Assembly: GCA_023416335.1 (NCBI GenBank)
Contig: JAEZHY010000263.1
Coordinates: 1-29,274, forward strand
Source of the DNA: Pseudomonadota bacterium
GTDB taxonomy: Bacteria > Desulfobacterota > Syntrophobacteria > Syntrophobacterales > Syntrophobacteraceae
Reading direction: 5' to 3'
DNA length: 29,274 nt
The notes below the pieces were generated by a model. That model was not told the origin of the DNA. It was given only the letters and a program-made list of their open reading frames with translations, and searched no databases. Every line of letters starts with the position of its first letter. The first letter of the stretch is position 1. Positions 1 through 7,200 of the stretch are shown here, piece by piece. A program made the position numbers and the translations under genes.

Positions 1-860
1 TAGCCCAATGGCTGTTGTCGCCCGGTGAAGTCGGCTCGTCTTTGGTCTCACTGATTTCATTTCTGCCCGTAATAGCACTGACCGTGATTTATTTTCGGTT
101 CATCTTCGGCTTTTTTCTGAGAAACAGTGAGCGGCAGGCGGATCTGTACGCAATGGAACTGGTCGGAAATCCTCTTCCTCTTATTTCCTCATTTGAAAAG
201 ATTGCGTACCGCAGCGGCAGGATAGAAGATCTTCCAAGCTGGCATCATTACAGCATCAGGCAGCGTATAGAATTCCTCGTCCAGGCTTTTGAAAACAAAG
301 ACCTGATTCGAAAACACAACCGCAAGCTCTATTCCTGCGTCCTGCTTTTCGTTGCAGTCATTTCCGGCCTGTTGCTGTTCAACATGCGTCTGAATGAACG
401 CGGCGTGACAAAGAACCTGCGTTCAGAGGTTCAATTGCGGCTTCTCGGCCAGGCTGTTGAAATGGACCCTGAAAACCCCGGATTGCTGGGTGCATACGGA
501 GGGTTTCTGTTCGAGAACGGCAGGTATTCCGAGGCCGAATCGGTCCTCAGAGGCGCTCTCACCTTCAATCCGGATGACGCTGTAATTCTCAACAACCTCG
601 CATGGCTCTACGCCACTTCACCTTCCCCTTTCCGAAATCCCCGCGAAGCACTCGAACTGGCATATAAGGCGGCCACTCTCAAACAGGAGCCCTTCATACT
701 CGACACCCTCGCCGAGGCTTATTTCATCAACGGACGTTTCAAGGAAGCACTTGACACCATCAACAAGGCCATCGCCCTGGGCGGCCCGCAGCAGGACCAC
801 TTCATGAAGCAGAAGGACAAATTCGAAAAGGCATTAAGCGGCCGATTACGGGTGTCCTGA
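1..860 (+). CDS. M48-family peptidase with TPR repeats, 3' part only
   Basis: The reading frame is open to the left edge (codons in phase with position 3), so the gene starts outside the window and only about 285 C-terminal residues are present. A first membrane segment is followed by ERQADLYAME, matching the third zinc ligand region (ExxxD) of M48/Ste24-like metallopeptidases, and then by PSWHHYSIRQRIEFL, resembling the HPS...R.R segment of that family. The HExxH motif must lie upstream. A second membrane span (about LYSCVLLFVAVISGLLLF) precedes roughly three tetratricopeptide repeats, which probably bind partner proteins. Which side of the membrane the repeats face is not settled by the sequence. 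The likely role is membrane-associated proteolysis or quality control. The gene ends 15 bp from the convergent OsmC-like gene. The family call is good; the exact subfamily is uncertain. Confidence 0.75.
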   Translation, partial: AQWLLSPGEVGSSLVSLISFLPVIALTVIYFRFIFGFFLRNSERQADLYAMELVGNPLPLISSFEKIAYRSGRIEDLPSWHHYSIRQRIEFLVQAFENKDLIRKHNRKLYSCVLLFVAVISGLLLFNMRLNERGVTKNLRSEVQLRLLGQAVEMDPENPGLLGAYGGFLFENGRYSEAESVLRGALTFNPDDAVILNNLAWLYATSPSPFRNPREALELAYKAATLKQEPFILDTLAEAYFINGRFKEALDTINKAIALGGPQQDHFMKQKDKFEKALSGRLRVS

Positions 861-875
861 AGCCTTCCGAGTGCG

Positions 876-1334
876 TCAACTCAAGGTGAGAGCATGATTG
901 ATCTCGATGCAGCCAATTACGCTCTGGGCTGCAGGACACTGTGAGAGATAGTTCCCGAAAGCTTCCTGTGCATCCTCCTTTTTGTCGGTCGGGACTTTCA
1001 GATCGTAGTTCACCCTGATTCTCGTGATTTTGAGAATTCCCCCGACATTTTCGATGTCTCCGGAAACATCAGCCCGAAAGACTTCTTTCGGAGTTCGAAT
1101 TCCTTTCCTGGCAAGCGCCGCCGCCAGAGTCCCCATCATTCAGCCTCCGACCGCCCCGACTATGTGGTCCAGTGTGGCGGCATGCTCCTTTTCCGGATCG
1201 ACTCCATAGAATTTCCTGATTCCTCCGTGCACTCCATAATAGACCGGTTCTCCGAATCCCTCGATAACGGCTTTACGTGTCGGGCCGCTCTCCCTGGTAA
1301 TGACAATTCGGGACTGATGAACGATATTTCCCAT
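876..1334 (-). CDS. OsmC-like selenoprotein, in-frame TGA read as Sec
   Basis: Read straight through TGA at 1142-1140, this frame gives a 152-residue OsmC/Ohr-fold protein. The start chosen is ATG at 1334, seven bases after AGGAGG; an upstream start at 1388 lacks such a site. OsmC proteins reduce organic or other hydroperoxides with a pair of thiols. The segment before the TGA, LDHIVGAVGG, and the one after it, MMGTLAAALARKG, form the family helix where the first catalytic Cys normally sits, so the TGA falls on that Cys (residue 65). The resolving Cys is present as C133 in SQCPAAQS, like the usual CPV(S/A). A stem-loop starts 12 nt after the TGA, as bacterial SECIS elements do. The alternative is a nonsense mutation of a Cys codon (TGC/TGT to TGA), but both halves are intact and the hairpin argues for selenocysteine. 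It would act in the cytoplasm in peroxide defence. Confidence 0.82.
1108..1127 (-). promoter_or_regulatory. Putative bacterial SECIS stem-loop
   Basis: On the minus strand the RNA after the in-frame UGA can form a perfect 5-bp stem, CUGGC with GCCAG, extendable by a G-U pair inside and a U-G pair outside. The loop GGCGGCGCUU begins with GG. The apical loop starts 17 nt after the UGA. Known bacterial SECIS elements lie within the coding region, have their loop about 16-37 nt after the UGA and carry a G in the first two loop positions, so this one fits. The stem is short, so this is supporting evidence rather than proof. Confidence 0.6.
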
Positions 1335-1462
1335 GGGGCTGCCTCCTGTGTATCGCAGGTTTCTGCCGAGACTTCTCCTCTGTTGCAAAGAATTTAATCA
1401 TTAGAAATGGGCAAAATAGCGGGAAATTCGGTGGTGCAGGTTCTTCAAGCGCTGTTGTTTTG

Positions 1463-1493
1463 TTTCACGCGAAGACGCGAAGGCGCGAAGAAA
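1463..1493 (+). repeat. CGCGAAG tandem repeat, left copy of an inverted pair
   Basis: The sequence contains ACGCGAAG, ACGCGAAG and GCGCGAAG in a row, three 8-base units. An inverted copy with a few mismatches lies at 1902-1932, about 410 bp away, so the two arms flank the intervening palindromes. This resembles a dispersed intergenic repeat seen in many bacterial genomes; how many copies this genome has cannot be seen here. Confidence 0.6.
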
Positions 1494-1522
1494 GAGAAGA
1501 ACAGAGCAACAGCGGGAATAGG

Positions 1523-1546
1523 CGGCACGGTCGGGAGACCGTGCCG
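1523..1546. repeat. Perfect 10-bp stem hairpin
   Basis: CGGCACGGTC at 1523-1532 pairs perfectly with GACCGTGCCG at 1537-1546 around the four-base loop GGGA. There is no T-run on either side, so it does not look like a terminator. It is probably part of a REP-like dispersed palindrome. Confidence 0.65.
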
Positions 1547-1674
1547 AACAGTGAATCGAGCTAAGTCCAATCTCCTTGCCGGTTAACCGCCGGGATTCCC
1601 AACGTGGAAGGGGCTATTGCCCAAAATTGGGAAAAAAGCTTCTCAGCGGCATTTTGCGATCAAACCCCCAGCCC

Positions 1675-1794
1675 GTCATCCCGGCTTTTAAGCCGGGATC
1701 CAGGTTTTTGGGGCCTTGAATTCGCGATCAATCCACCCCAAAGCCTGGATTCCGGTGTGAACTTGTCCTGATCGAAGAAAAGGGCCGGAATGAC
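1675..1794. repeat. Long imperfect palindromic repeat, about 120 bp
   Basis: The ends GTCATCCCGGC (1675-1685) and GCCGGAATGAC (1784-1794) are inverted copies with one mismatch. Inside, GGATCCAGG and CCTGGATTCC are also inverted, as are TTTTTGGGG and CCCCAAAG. A near-perfect hairpin, CCCGGCTT/AAGCCGGG (1680-1697), sits in the left arm. The GTCAT(T/C)CCGGC...CCTGGATTCC pattern is typical of dispersed non-coding elements found across proteobacteria. Confidence 0.65.
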
Positions 1795-1901
1795 GCAATC
1801 GTGTCCGCGTACGCAATCTGAAGCTACCGCGGGGATTTGGACAATAGCCCCTCCTGATCGGCTTGCCTTAATCGGTCGGGTGAAATCCTGTCCCAATTTA
1901 T

Positions 1902-1932
1902 CCTTCGCGGCTTCGCGCCTTCGCGTGCAAAA
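1902..1932 (-). repeat. CGCGAAG tandem repeat, right inverted copy
   Basis: On the minus strand this reads GCACGCGAAGGCGCGAAG followed by CCGCGAAGG. It is the inverted partner of 1463-1493. It lies just beyond the terminator of the DUF2333 gene. Confidence 0.6.
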
Positions 1933-1966
1933 AAATAAAAACCGGGCTCCCTATAAAGGAACCCGG
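1929..1966 (-). terminator. Rho-independent terminator of queD-DUF2333 operon
   Basis: On the minus strand CCGGGTTCC pairs with GGAGCCCGG (one G-U pair; plus positions 1958-1966 and 1942-1950) around a 7-nt loop. It is followed by a T-rich run at 1941-1929. It lies 34 bp after the stop codon of the DUF2333 gene and matches the standard intrinsic terminator form. Confidence 0.85.
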
Positions 1967-2000
1967 CCGAGAATACTCGAAATTCAAATGGTAAACGCTG

Positions 2001-3131
2001 TTACAGCCCGCTCAAGACGACCATCAAGTGCGCCACTTCGCTGAGGGGCGCGTTCAGGTTTGCCCTGTGGTTTGCGAAAAAGCCGCTGAAATCGGAATTG
2101 AGAATGATCCAGGGATTGATTCCCTCCGTGATGTGCAGTTCATGGAGGATCTCATCGACTATGTCCGTGGCGTGCATGGTCGTTAGCTGGTTTTTGAAAC
2201 CCACGCGGCTGACCTTGAGAATTTCGTAGTAAACGTGGGCAACGCCCTTCGCATAGTAGAAATGGTCGTCGGCCTGGAACCATCCGCCAGGCATTACAAG
2301 CGACCTGTTAACGTTTCCGAGCAGATCCTTGTACGCAGAAACCAGTGACACAAAATTGTCGCGCCTGTAGTAGAAGTTCCTTTGCCCTTTTTCCAGCTTT
2401 GTTCGAAATTTCTTCAGATGTTCAATGGCCTGGCTGTATGAACTTTCGGCCGAAGGAAACCACCACAGCGTCGCGCTGTTCATGAGAAGATTGACCGCCT
2501 GCTCGAGGTCGGGATCGTATGTATCCGCGTCTCCCATCCTGGTGAGGCTGTCTTTGAGCCGAAGAGTGGTAAACCGGATGGCTTCGAGCACTCCAAGCTG
2601 ATAGTTGTTGATGTCGTCGGTAAAACGTCCAATTATCAGGTCGTTTGGCCGCCAACCGAGCGTTCTTCCGTGAATCTCGTAATCCAGGAGTTTGATAACG
2701 GTATCCACGAATGTAACGCCCGCAACTGGTGAAATCTCGGGCAATACAACATGGTCACCGCCATGGGACTCTGCCCCATGCTCTGCCGCCCCCGGGGCCG
2801 CTCCGTGCTGCGCTTCGGGTGCTTTAGCCTGGGGAGCGGGTGCGTGCTGCGATGGAGCTGACGGCTGCTCGGCACCTCCGTGAGGCTGGGCAGGCTGCTG
2901 ACCGGGTGCAGCATGACCCTGTTCGGCGCCGGGCGCGGGAGCCGCCGGTTTCTGCCCCTGCTCTGCCGGAGCCGCTCCTTCGGGTCCCAGGGTGTTCTTC
3001 TGAAGTGCCAATACGCCGGCTGCGGCGCCAAATACCATAAAAAAAGAAACGATTACAAATAAGACAAAAGCCCGCGGCCGCATTACCGGATTTCTGCAAA
3101 AGCTTTGGTTCTTAGCATCGAGGACTCCCAT
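2001..3131 (-). CDS. DUF2333 family membrane protein
   Basis: This 376-residue protein has one membrane span near the N-terminus (about residues 20-43, PRAFVLFVIVSFFMVFGAAA), then about 80 residues rich in Ala, Pro, Gln and His that look like a flexible linker. A folded, mostly helical domain of about 240 residues follows, with WWFPSAESSYSQA and PGGWFQADDHFYYAKG as the most striking aromatic-rich motifs. These resemble Pfam DUF2333, an inner-membrane anchored periplasmic family of unknown function. The start is ATG at 3131, with AGGAG eight bases upstream. It follows queD by 38 bp and probably shares its transcript. The low-complexity linker varies greatly within the family, so only the C-terminal domain supports the call. 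Confidence 0.8.
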   Translation of the reverse strand: MGVLDAKNQSFCRNPVMRPRAFVLFVIVSFFMVFGAAAGVLALQKNTLGPEGAAPAEQGQKPAAPAPGAEQGHAAPGQQPAQPHGGAEQPSAPSQHAPAPQAKAPEAQHGAAPGAAEHGAESHGGDHVVLPEISPVAGVTFVDTVIKLLDYEIHGRTLGWRPNDLIIGRFTDDINNYQLGVLEAIRFTTLRLKDSLTRMGDADTYDPDLEQAVNLLMNSATLWWFPSAESSYSQAIEHLKKFRTKLEKGQRNFYYRRDNFVSLVSAYKDLLGNVNRSLVMPGGWFQADDHFYYAKGVAHVYYEILKVSRVGFKNQLTTMHATDIVDEILHELHITEGINPWIILNSDFSGFFANHRANLNAPLSEVAHLMVVLSGL

Positions 3132-3169
3132 AAGTAGTGCTCCTTTGTATACTTCGGCTCAGCGTAGGA

Positions 3170-3553
3170 TCAGACTTCCATATATGTCGCACATGCGTCG
3201 GCGGATTCCCAGGCAGTAACACTATACAACCATCTCGTATCCGTATTCAGCTTTGCTGATAATCTCTCGAAGAGAAAGCGGGCGATATTTTCCGAAGAGG
3301 GGTTATTTTCCTTAAAGAATGGCAGCTCGTTCAGGTATTTATGGTCTACCTCCTCAAGAGCCTCTCTGACAGCCCCCTTCACATCCGCAAAATCCACGAG
3401 AATTCCATTATTCTCGAGCCGCGTTCCGCGCAGGACCACTTCGATTTTCCAGTTGTGTCCGTGAAGATTTTCACACTTTCCGCGAAAATCAAGCAAATTG
3501 TGAGCCGCGGCAAAACTACCGATTACTTTTACTTCAAAAACTCTCTGGCTCAA
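3170..3553 (-). CDS. queD: 6-carboxy-5,6,7,8-tetrahydropterin synthase (QueD)
   Basis: QueD converts 7,8-dihydroneopterin triphosphate to 6-carboxy-tetrahydropterin, the second step of the queuosine/7-deazaguanine pathway, in the cytoplasm. The 127-residue length fits. The zinc ligands H18, H31 and H33 lie in FAAAHNL and LHGHNW. The catalytic Cys is C27 (KCENLHGH), D70-H71 are in EEVDHKYLN, and the substrate-binding Glu is E116 in AWESADACATY. The start is TTG at 3553, nine bases after GGGAGGAG. A sigma70-like promoter lies about 130 bp upstream. The rest of the queuosine pathway is not in the window. A PTPS-I/III-like variant is possible, but the motif set is that of QueD. Confidence 0.88.
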   Translation of the reverse strand: MSQRVFEVKVIGSFAAAHNLLDFRGKCENLHGHNWKIEVVLRGTRLENNGILVDFADVKGAVREALEEVDHKYLNELPFFKENNPSSENIARFLFERLSAKLNTDTRWLYSVTAWESADACATYMEV

Positions 3554-4038
3554 AATAGAATCTCCTCCCAGCTCCCGGTCCTCTTCACATGAGTTGGACG
3601 CAATTTCGCCGAAACAGGGAGAAGCACGCCGGGCGCAAACTGCTAAATCCTAAAAAGTCCCTTTGCATCAATGATTTACAAAAATCTACTCGAAGGGTAA
3701 TTTTTTGTCAAATGCAATCCGGAAAGGTGCGGCCAGCCCATGACATACCCTGCTTGATTCTCTTGTAACGGCAAAAGATCATTCGGCGCACGAGCAAAAA
3801 CTCTGCCGACTCGACATCGCTCTAAGCATACTGCTCTTCGGATTCGGATGTTCAAACACTACCGGACCTACCCTCCAATTACCGCGAACACCGCGCTCAT
3901 CTACAGATTTTGATGAATTGGCTGTTAGACAGCATCTCTGTAAGCTTGTGACCAATCGGAACCATGCCGCATGGGGGCGGCTCTGCCCTCGAATCCGGAA
4001 CACATCGAACCCGGCGCTCAGCCGATCTGCGGGGACAC
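3554..4038. other. Intergenic region between queD and macB-like gene
   Basis: This divergent region carries the queD promoter on the minus strand. I looked for a preQ1 riboswitch in the 120-nt queD leader and did not see its conserved A-rich tail. One plus-strand frame from about 3744 to 4079 contains a lipobox-like stretch (LLFGFGC) but has no credible start and runs into the next gene. No gene is called. Confidence 0.6.
3683..3711 (-). promoter_or_regulatory. Sigma70-like promoter for queD operon
   Basis: On the minus strand TTGACA (3711-3706) is separated by 17 bp from TAGATT (3688-3683). The -35 is a perfect consensus and the -10 matches four of six. Transcription would start near 3676, giving a leader of about 120 nt before the TTG start of queD. 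Confidence 0.55.
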
Positions 4039-6147
4039 ATGGAAATCATACAGCTCAAAAACATCCGCAAGAATTATGAATTGGGCAGGATCACACTCGC
4101 TGTGCTCAAAAACATTACTCTGGCCGTTTCGGAAGGGGAATTCGTAGCGCTTATGGGGAAGTCGGGTTCCGGCAAGACAACCCTCATGAATATTCTGGGC
4201 TGCCTGGATCGGCCGACTTCCGGACACTATCGTCTATCCGGCCGTGACGTTTCCGAACTGTCGGCCGATGAACGAGCAATCATCCGCAACCGGCAAATCG
4301 GATTCGTATTCCAGAATTTCAATCTGCTGCCCCGGACGAGTGCCATCGATAATGTCATGATGCCGCTTTCCTACTCAGCCGAAGGCCTTGATGCAGATGG
4401 TCGCAAGAGGGCGGAAGAACTCCTTTGGAAGCTGGGGATGGCAGATAAAATGGACCAGGAACCGTCGCAGCTTTCGGGCGGTCAGCAGCAGCGGGTAGCA
4501 ATTGCACGCGCATTGATTAACCGGCCGTCTCTTCTGCTTGCCGACGAACCGACGGGCAATCTCGATTCCAGGACTAGCGAGGAAGTCCTGAGAGCTTTTC
4601 AGAAATTGAACGAAGAAGAAGGGGTAACGATCGTACTGATTACCCACGACCCTTCGGTTGCAGCTTCCGCAGGAAGGGTCATCCACATGCGGGATGGAAT
4701 CATCGGCGACCAGGATTCACGCAGTGCCCTCGCTGATGGAATTTCGGAACAGGCGAAGCCGGACGGGTTGCCGCAAGCAGGCTTTCGCTTCGGCACCATT
4801 ATCAGGACTGCCTTGGACGGCTTACGCCGCAATATCATGCGGGCTGCCCTCACCACAATCGGGATCATAATAGGTGTGGCAGCGGTCATTGCTATGATGC
4901 AGATCGGCGGCGGTTCCTCCGCCGCAATCCGGAAGACTATCGCCGGCATGGGTGTAGACATCCTGGTCGTGATGCCCGGCACGGCATCGAGCGGAGGGGT
5001 AAACCTCGGCACAGGAAGCGAATTGACCCTTACACCGGATGACGGAGAGGCCATCGTAAGAGAATGCCCTTCGGTGAAAGCAGCCGCCCCGGTAATTCGG
5101 GCAAGAACCCAGGTGGTTTACGGAAACCGGAACTGGGTCCCCATTTTTATTTATGGGACTACGCCCGATTTTCTCACAGTACGAAGATGGAACATCGAAG
5201 AAGGAGAGATATTTTCCGAGCGGGATGTGCGTAACAGCACTGCACTCTGCGTACTGGGGCAAAGACTGGTGAACGAATTGTTCGAGGGAAAATCGCCAAT
5301 CGGCGAAGACGTACGCATCCAGAACGTCGCGTTCAAGGTCATCGGGGTGCTCGAAAGAAAGGGGGCAAACATGATGGGAATGGATCAGGATGATATCGTG
5401 GTAGCTCCCTGGACAACAATAAAGAACAAAGTGACGGGGAACTCCGTCCCCAATGTCAATCAGAGTTCGAGTTCAGGGAATTCGGAAATAAATTCCCTCA
5501 ACCAGGTTTATCCGACCGCCAAACAGCCTGTTTACCCACAACAGTCTGCCGTCCAGCAGGCAAATACGCCGATGATCGTGAAGTTCGCCAATGTGGATGA
5601 GATCCTGGCGGCTGCAAGATCCACCGTTGAAATCCCAGCCGCAGTAGAGGAAATAACGAGCATTCTGCGCGAGCGGCATCGCATTCGCGAAGGCCAACCC
5701 GAAGATTTCAGTATCCGCGACATGACGGAAATCACGAACACCTTTTCTTCGACAACTGCATTGATGACCAGACTGCTTCTGGCAGTTGCATTGATTTCCC
5801 TTGTAGTCGGCGGAATCGGAATAATGAATATAATGCTTGTGTCCGTCACCGAGAGGACCAGGGAAATAGGGCTGCGGATGGCTATCGGAGCCCGCGGCGC
5901 GAACATTCTCCAGCAATTTCTGACCGAGTCCGTATTCCTCTGTCTGCTGGGCGGGTTTATCGGCATCCTGCTTGGGCAAAGTGTTTCCCTTCTCGTCTCC
6001 ATAGGGCTCAATTGGCCTATCGAATACTCAGGTTACGCCATTATGGCGTCTGTCGCCGTATCGACTACCGTGGGAGTCGCCTTCGGATATTATCCAGCAT
6101 GGAAGGCAGCGCGCCAGGATCCGATAACGGCATTGCGATATGAATGA
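4039..6147 (+). CDS. MacB-type ABC exporter, ATPase fused to permease
   Basis: The protein has 702 residues from the ATG at 4039; an upstream in-frame ATG at 3964 would add 25 residues unlike the family. The N-terminal ATPase has Walker A GKSGSGKT (about 40-47), signature LSGGQQQR, Walker [13 protein letters not shown] and the H-loop LITHD. Four membrane spans follow: one after the ATPase ([16 protein letters not shown]), a large periplasmic domain, then three near the C-terminus including [20 protein letters not shown], the MacB/FtsX hallmark. MacB proteins use ATP to drive export of peptides, antibiotics or lipoprotein-like substrates from the periplasm, usually with MacA and TolC. No macA gene is beside it. 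The periplasmic domain has a Ser/Asn/Gln-rich insertion at about 5435-5565. A LolC/E-type role is less likely because the ATPase is fused. Confidence 0.85.
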   Translation: MEIIQLKNIRKNYELGRITLAVLKNITLAVSEGEFVALMGKSGSGKTTLMNILGCLDRPTSGHYRLSGRDVSELSADERAIIRNRQIGFVFQNFNLLPRTSAIDNVMMPLSYSAEGLDADGRKRAEELLWKLGMADKMDQEPSQLSGGQQQRVAIARALINRPSLLLADEPTGNLDSRTSEEVLRAFQKLNEEEGVTIVLITHDPSVAASAGRVIHMRDGIIGDQDSRSALADGISEQAKPDGLPQAGFRFGTIIRTALDGLRRNIMRAALTTIGIIIGVAAVIAMMQIGGGSSAAIRKTIAGMGVDILVVMPGTASSGGVNLGTGSELTLTPDDGEAIVRECPSVKAAAPVIRARTQVVYGNRNWVPIFIYGTTPDFLTVRRWNIEEGEIFSERDVRNSTALCVLGQRLVNELFEGKSPIGEDVRIQNVAFKVIGVLERKGANMMGMDQDDIVVAPWTTIKNKVTGNSVPNVNQSSSSGNSEINSLNQVYPTAKQPVYPQQSAVQQANTPMIVKFANVDEILAAARSTVEIPAAVEEITSILRERHRIREGQPEDFSIRDMTEITNTFSSTTALMTRLLLAVALISLVVGGIGIMNIMLVSVTERTREIGLRMAIGARGANILQQFLTESVFLCLLGGFIGILLGQSVSLLVSIGLNWPIEYSGYAIMASVAVSTTVGVAFGYYPAWKAARQDPITALRYE

Positions 6148-6160
6148 GTCGAGTGCACCA

Positions 6161-6195
6161 AAAGAAAACCTGGTGAAGAATGACTTCACCAGGTT
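6161..6195 (-). terminator. Intrinsic terminator of the small secreted-peptide gene
   Basis: AACCTGGTGAAG (6167-6178) and CTTCACCAGGTT (6184-6195) form a perfect 12-bp stem with a 5-nt loop. On the minus strand the stem is followed by TTCTTTT, a U-rich tail. On the plus strand no T-run follows, so it mainly serves the minus-strand gene at 6240-6398. It also lies 19 bp after the MacB-like stop and may block read-through in that direction. Confidence 0.8.
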
Positions 6196-6239
6196 CCTGG
6201 CTGGGGCCGAACTAACAGTGCCGGCCCGGAAATCCCGCT

Positions 6240-6398
6240 TTAGAACCCGAAGTCCCCCCCGTTGTCACCACGAAAGTCAGACGGAAAAGCTGTGTTTCCA
6301 AACTCGCCGCCGTTCTCCCAGGCCCTAGCCTGAGAAGTTGCCAAAGTGAGAGTCATGAGGGCCACGGCCAGGATACCGAATATCACTTTTTTAAACAT
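6240..6398 (-). CDS. Small secreted peptide with duplicated NGG motif
   Basis: A 52-codon gene, unrecognised. It starts at ATG 6398, six bases after AAAGGAG, and ends at TAA 6240, about 45 bp before a strong intrinsic terminator. The protein begins MFKKVIFGILAVALMTLTLA, a textbook Sec signal peptide, with probable cleavage after ARA (residue 26). The mature part would be only 26 residues, rich in Gly, Asp, Asn and Phe. It contains the motif ENGGEFG (28-34) and its near copy DNGGDFG (45-51), ending in Phe. It lacks Cys and a lipobox. A perfect 13-bp palindrome (ATCTGATTCAGAT, plus 6441-6453) lies upstream of the start. It is transcribed toward a MacB-type peptide exporter. Function unknown; it could be a secreted or periplasmic peptide. 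The gene structure is convincing. Confidence 0.75.
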   Translation of the reverse strand: MFKKVIFGILAVALMTLTLATSQARAWENGGEFGNTAFPSDFRGDNGGDFGF

Positions 6399-6758
6399 CT
6401 TTAACTCCTTTCAATTTCAAACTTCAAAAATAACGTGAGCATCTGAATCAGATTTGTACAGAGTCCAAGTCATCTTAATTATTCGAAAAACTGCGAATGC
6501 TCACACAATGGCATTCAGGTCGACAAGGTAATGCGTTCAACTTCATCGGTACTGTTAAGCCGTCGCCTCCGCTGCCGCCCTCCAATTTGCATTCAGGACA
6601 CCGGAAGCGCATAATCGCCTTCCATTGGAGATACCTCGACCGAAATGCTTCCAAATTTTCGACTCCACCGTATTGACAGACATAGCCACTTTTGTTACAT
6701 AGAGCCTTCGCGGCGGCACTGGAGACCTAAGTTGATTCCAGAGGCGCTACGAGTTTCA
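6399..6758. other. Intergenic region before tRNA-Met
   Basis: Contains the upstream region of the small peptide gene (minus), with the palindrome ATCTGA-A-TCAGAT at 6441-6453 that could be an operator. GTGAGCAT (6435-6442) and ATGCTCAC (6497-6504) form a spaced inverted pair. On the plus strand a probable tRNA promoter lies at 6673-6701. No coding sequence is supported. Confidence 0.5.
6673..6701 (+). promoter_or_regulatory. Probable promoter of tRNA-Met
   Basis: TTGACA at 6673-6678 is a perfect -35 element. It is followed 17 bp later by TACATA (6696-6701), a weak -10; TTACAT at 16 bp is an alternative. Transcription would begin about 50 nt before the tRNA. Confidence 0.45.
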
Positions 6759-6832
6759 GGCGGTGTAGCTCAGTTGGTCAGAGCACGCGGCTCATATCCG
6801 CGGAGTCCGGGGTTCGAAGCCCTGCACCGCCA
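6759..6832 (+). tRNA. tRNA-Met (anticodon CAT)
   Basis: A complete cloverleaf can be drawn. The acceptor stem GGCGGTG pairs with CACCGCC and the discriminator base is A. The D-stem is GCTC/GAGC, the anticodon stem CGCGG/CCGCG with loop CTCATAT, and the T-arm CGGGG-TTCGAAG-CCCTG. The anticodon CAT is at 6793-6795. The acceptor does not start with the unpaired first base of an initiator tRNA, so this is an elongator. The other CAT reader, tRNA-Ile2 with lysidine, cannot be fully excluded, but the acceptor and overall sequence look like elongator tRNA-Met. CCA is not encoded. A terminator follows at once. Confidence 0.92.
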
Positions 6833-6850
6833 TTTTCTTTCATAAAAAGG

Positions 6851-6874
6851 GGATTCCGGAAGGAATCCTTTTTT
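6851..6874 (+). terminator. Intrinsic terminator after tRNA-Met
   Basis: GGATTCC (6851-6857) pairs with GGAATCC (6862-6868) around a GGAA loop and is followed by six T residues. It lies 18 bp after the tRNA, consistent with a single-tRNA transcript. Confidence 0.85.
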
Positions 6875-7200
6875 CTTGATTGCTCAAACCTCTCATCCCG
6901 CCGTATTCTTCCACCAAAAATGCAAACCTGTAAAATGAACAAAACGGAGATTGCGGCCCTTTAAATGAAGAGAGAGGTTTGACATCGATCGCATCTTCAG
7001 CAGACAAGCCGGATGCTGCCGTCTCGCCATCAAATCCGGCCCCGGTTTTTCCTTAATAATGAGGAAGTTCCGGCGGAGGTATGCCATTTTTTTGTTGAAA
7101 ACCGGAGAATTATCCTTTAATAGTTTATGAGAATGCAATAAAATTGAGAGAATTAAACCCGAGTCTTGCCCTGATTCGGTGGACTGAAAGGAATGAGTGT
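6875..7200. other. Intergenic region upstream of ihfA
   Basis: I see no credible gene. The minus-strand frame through this stretch has no recognisable domain and no ribosome binding site. The stretch probably holds the promoter of the ihfA-mla operon near its right end. Confidence 0.55.
7092..7121 (+). promoter_or_regulatory. Candidate promoter of ihfA-mla operon
   Basis: TTGTTG (7092-7097) is followed after 18 bp by TTTAAT (7116-7121), which matches five of six -10 consensus bases. The overlapping TTGAAA has a 15-bp spacer. The leader to ihfA would be about 75 nt. Moderate support only. Confidence 0.35.

Larger units (their letters stand above)
1335..2000. other. Gene-free stretch filled with inverted repeats
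   Basis: I see no convincing coding sequence here. The stretch holds, in order, a tandem CGCGAAG repeat, a perfect hairpin, a long imperfect palindrome, an inverted copy of the CGCGAAG repeat and the terminator of the DUF2333 gene. Each is listed separately. These look like dispersed non-coding repeats typical of intergenic REP-like or MITE-like elements. Confidence 0.7.

Noticed and set aside
876..1139. Short gene starting at MMGTLAAALARKG
   Set aside because: It is the second half of the OsmC-like protein; with the TGA read as Sec the two halves make one gene.
3554..3680. Possible preQ1 riboswitch in the queD leader
   Set aside because: The conserved A-rich tail and paired loop of preQ1 classes are not visible.
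3744..4079. Plus-strand frame with lipobox-like LLFGFGC upstream of the MacB-like gene
   Set aside because: It has no credible start codon or ribosome binding site, overlaps the next gene out of frame and has no recognisable domain.
6140..6328. Plus-strand reading frame after the MacB-like gene
   Set aside because: It is antisense to the small secreted peptide gene and its terminator; its own sequence is low in coding signals and has no domain.
6759..6832. tRNA-Ile2 (CAT read with lysidine)
   Set aside because: The acceptor and overall sequence fit elongator tRNA-Met better, but sequence alone cannot fully exclude it.
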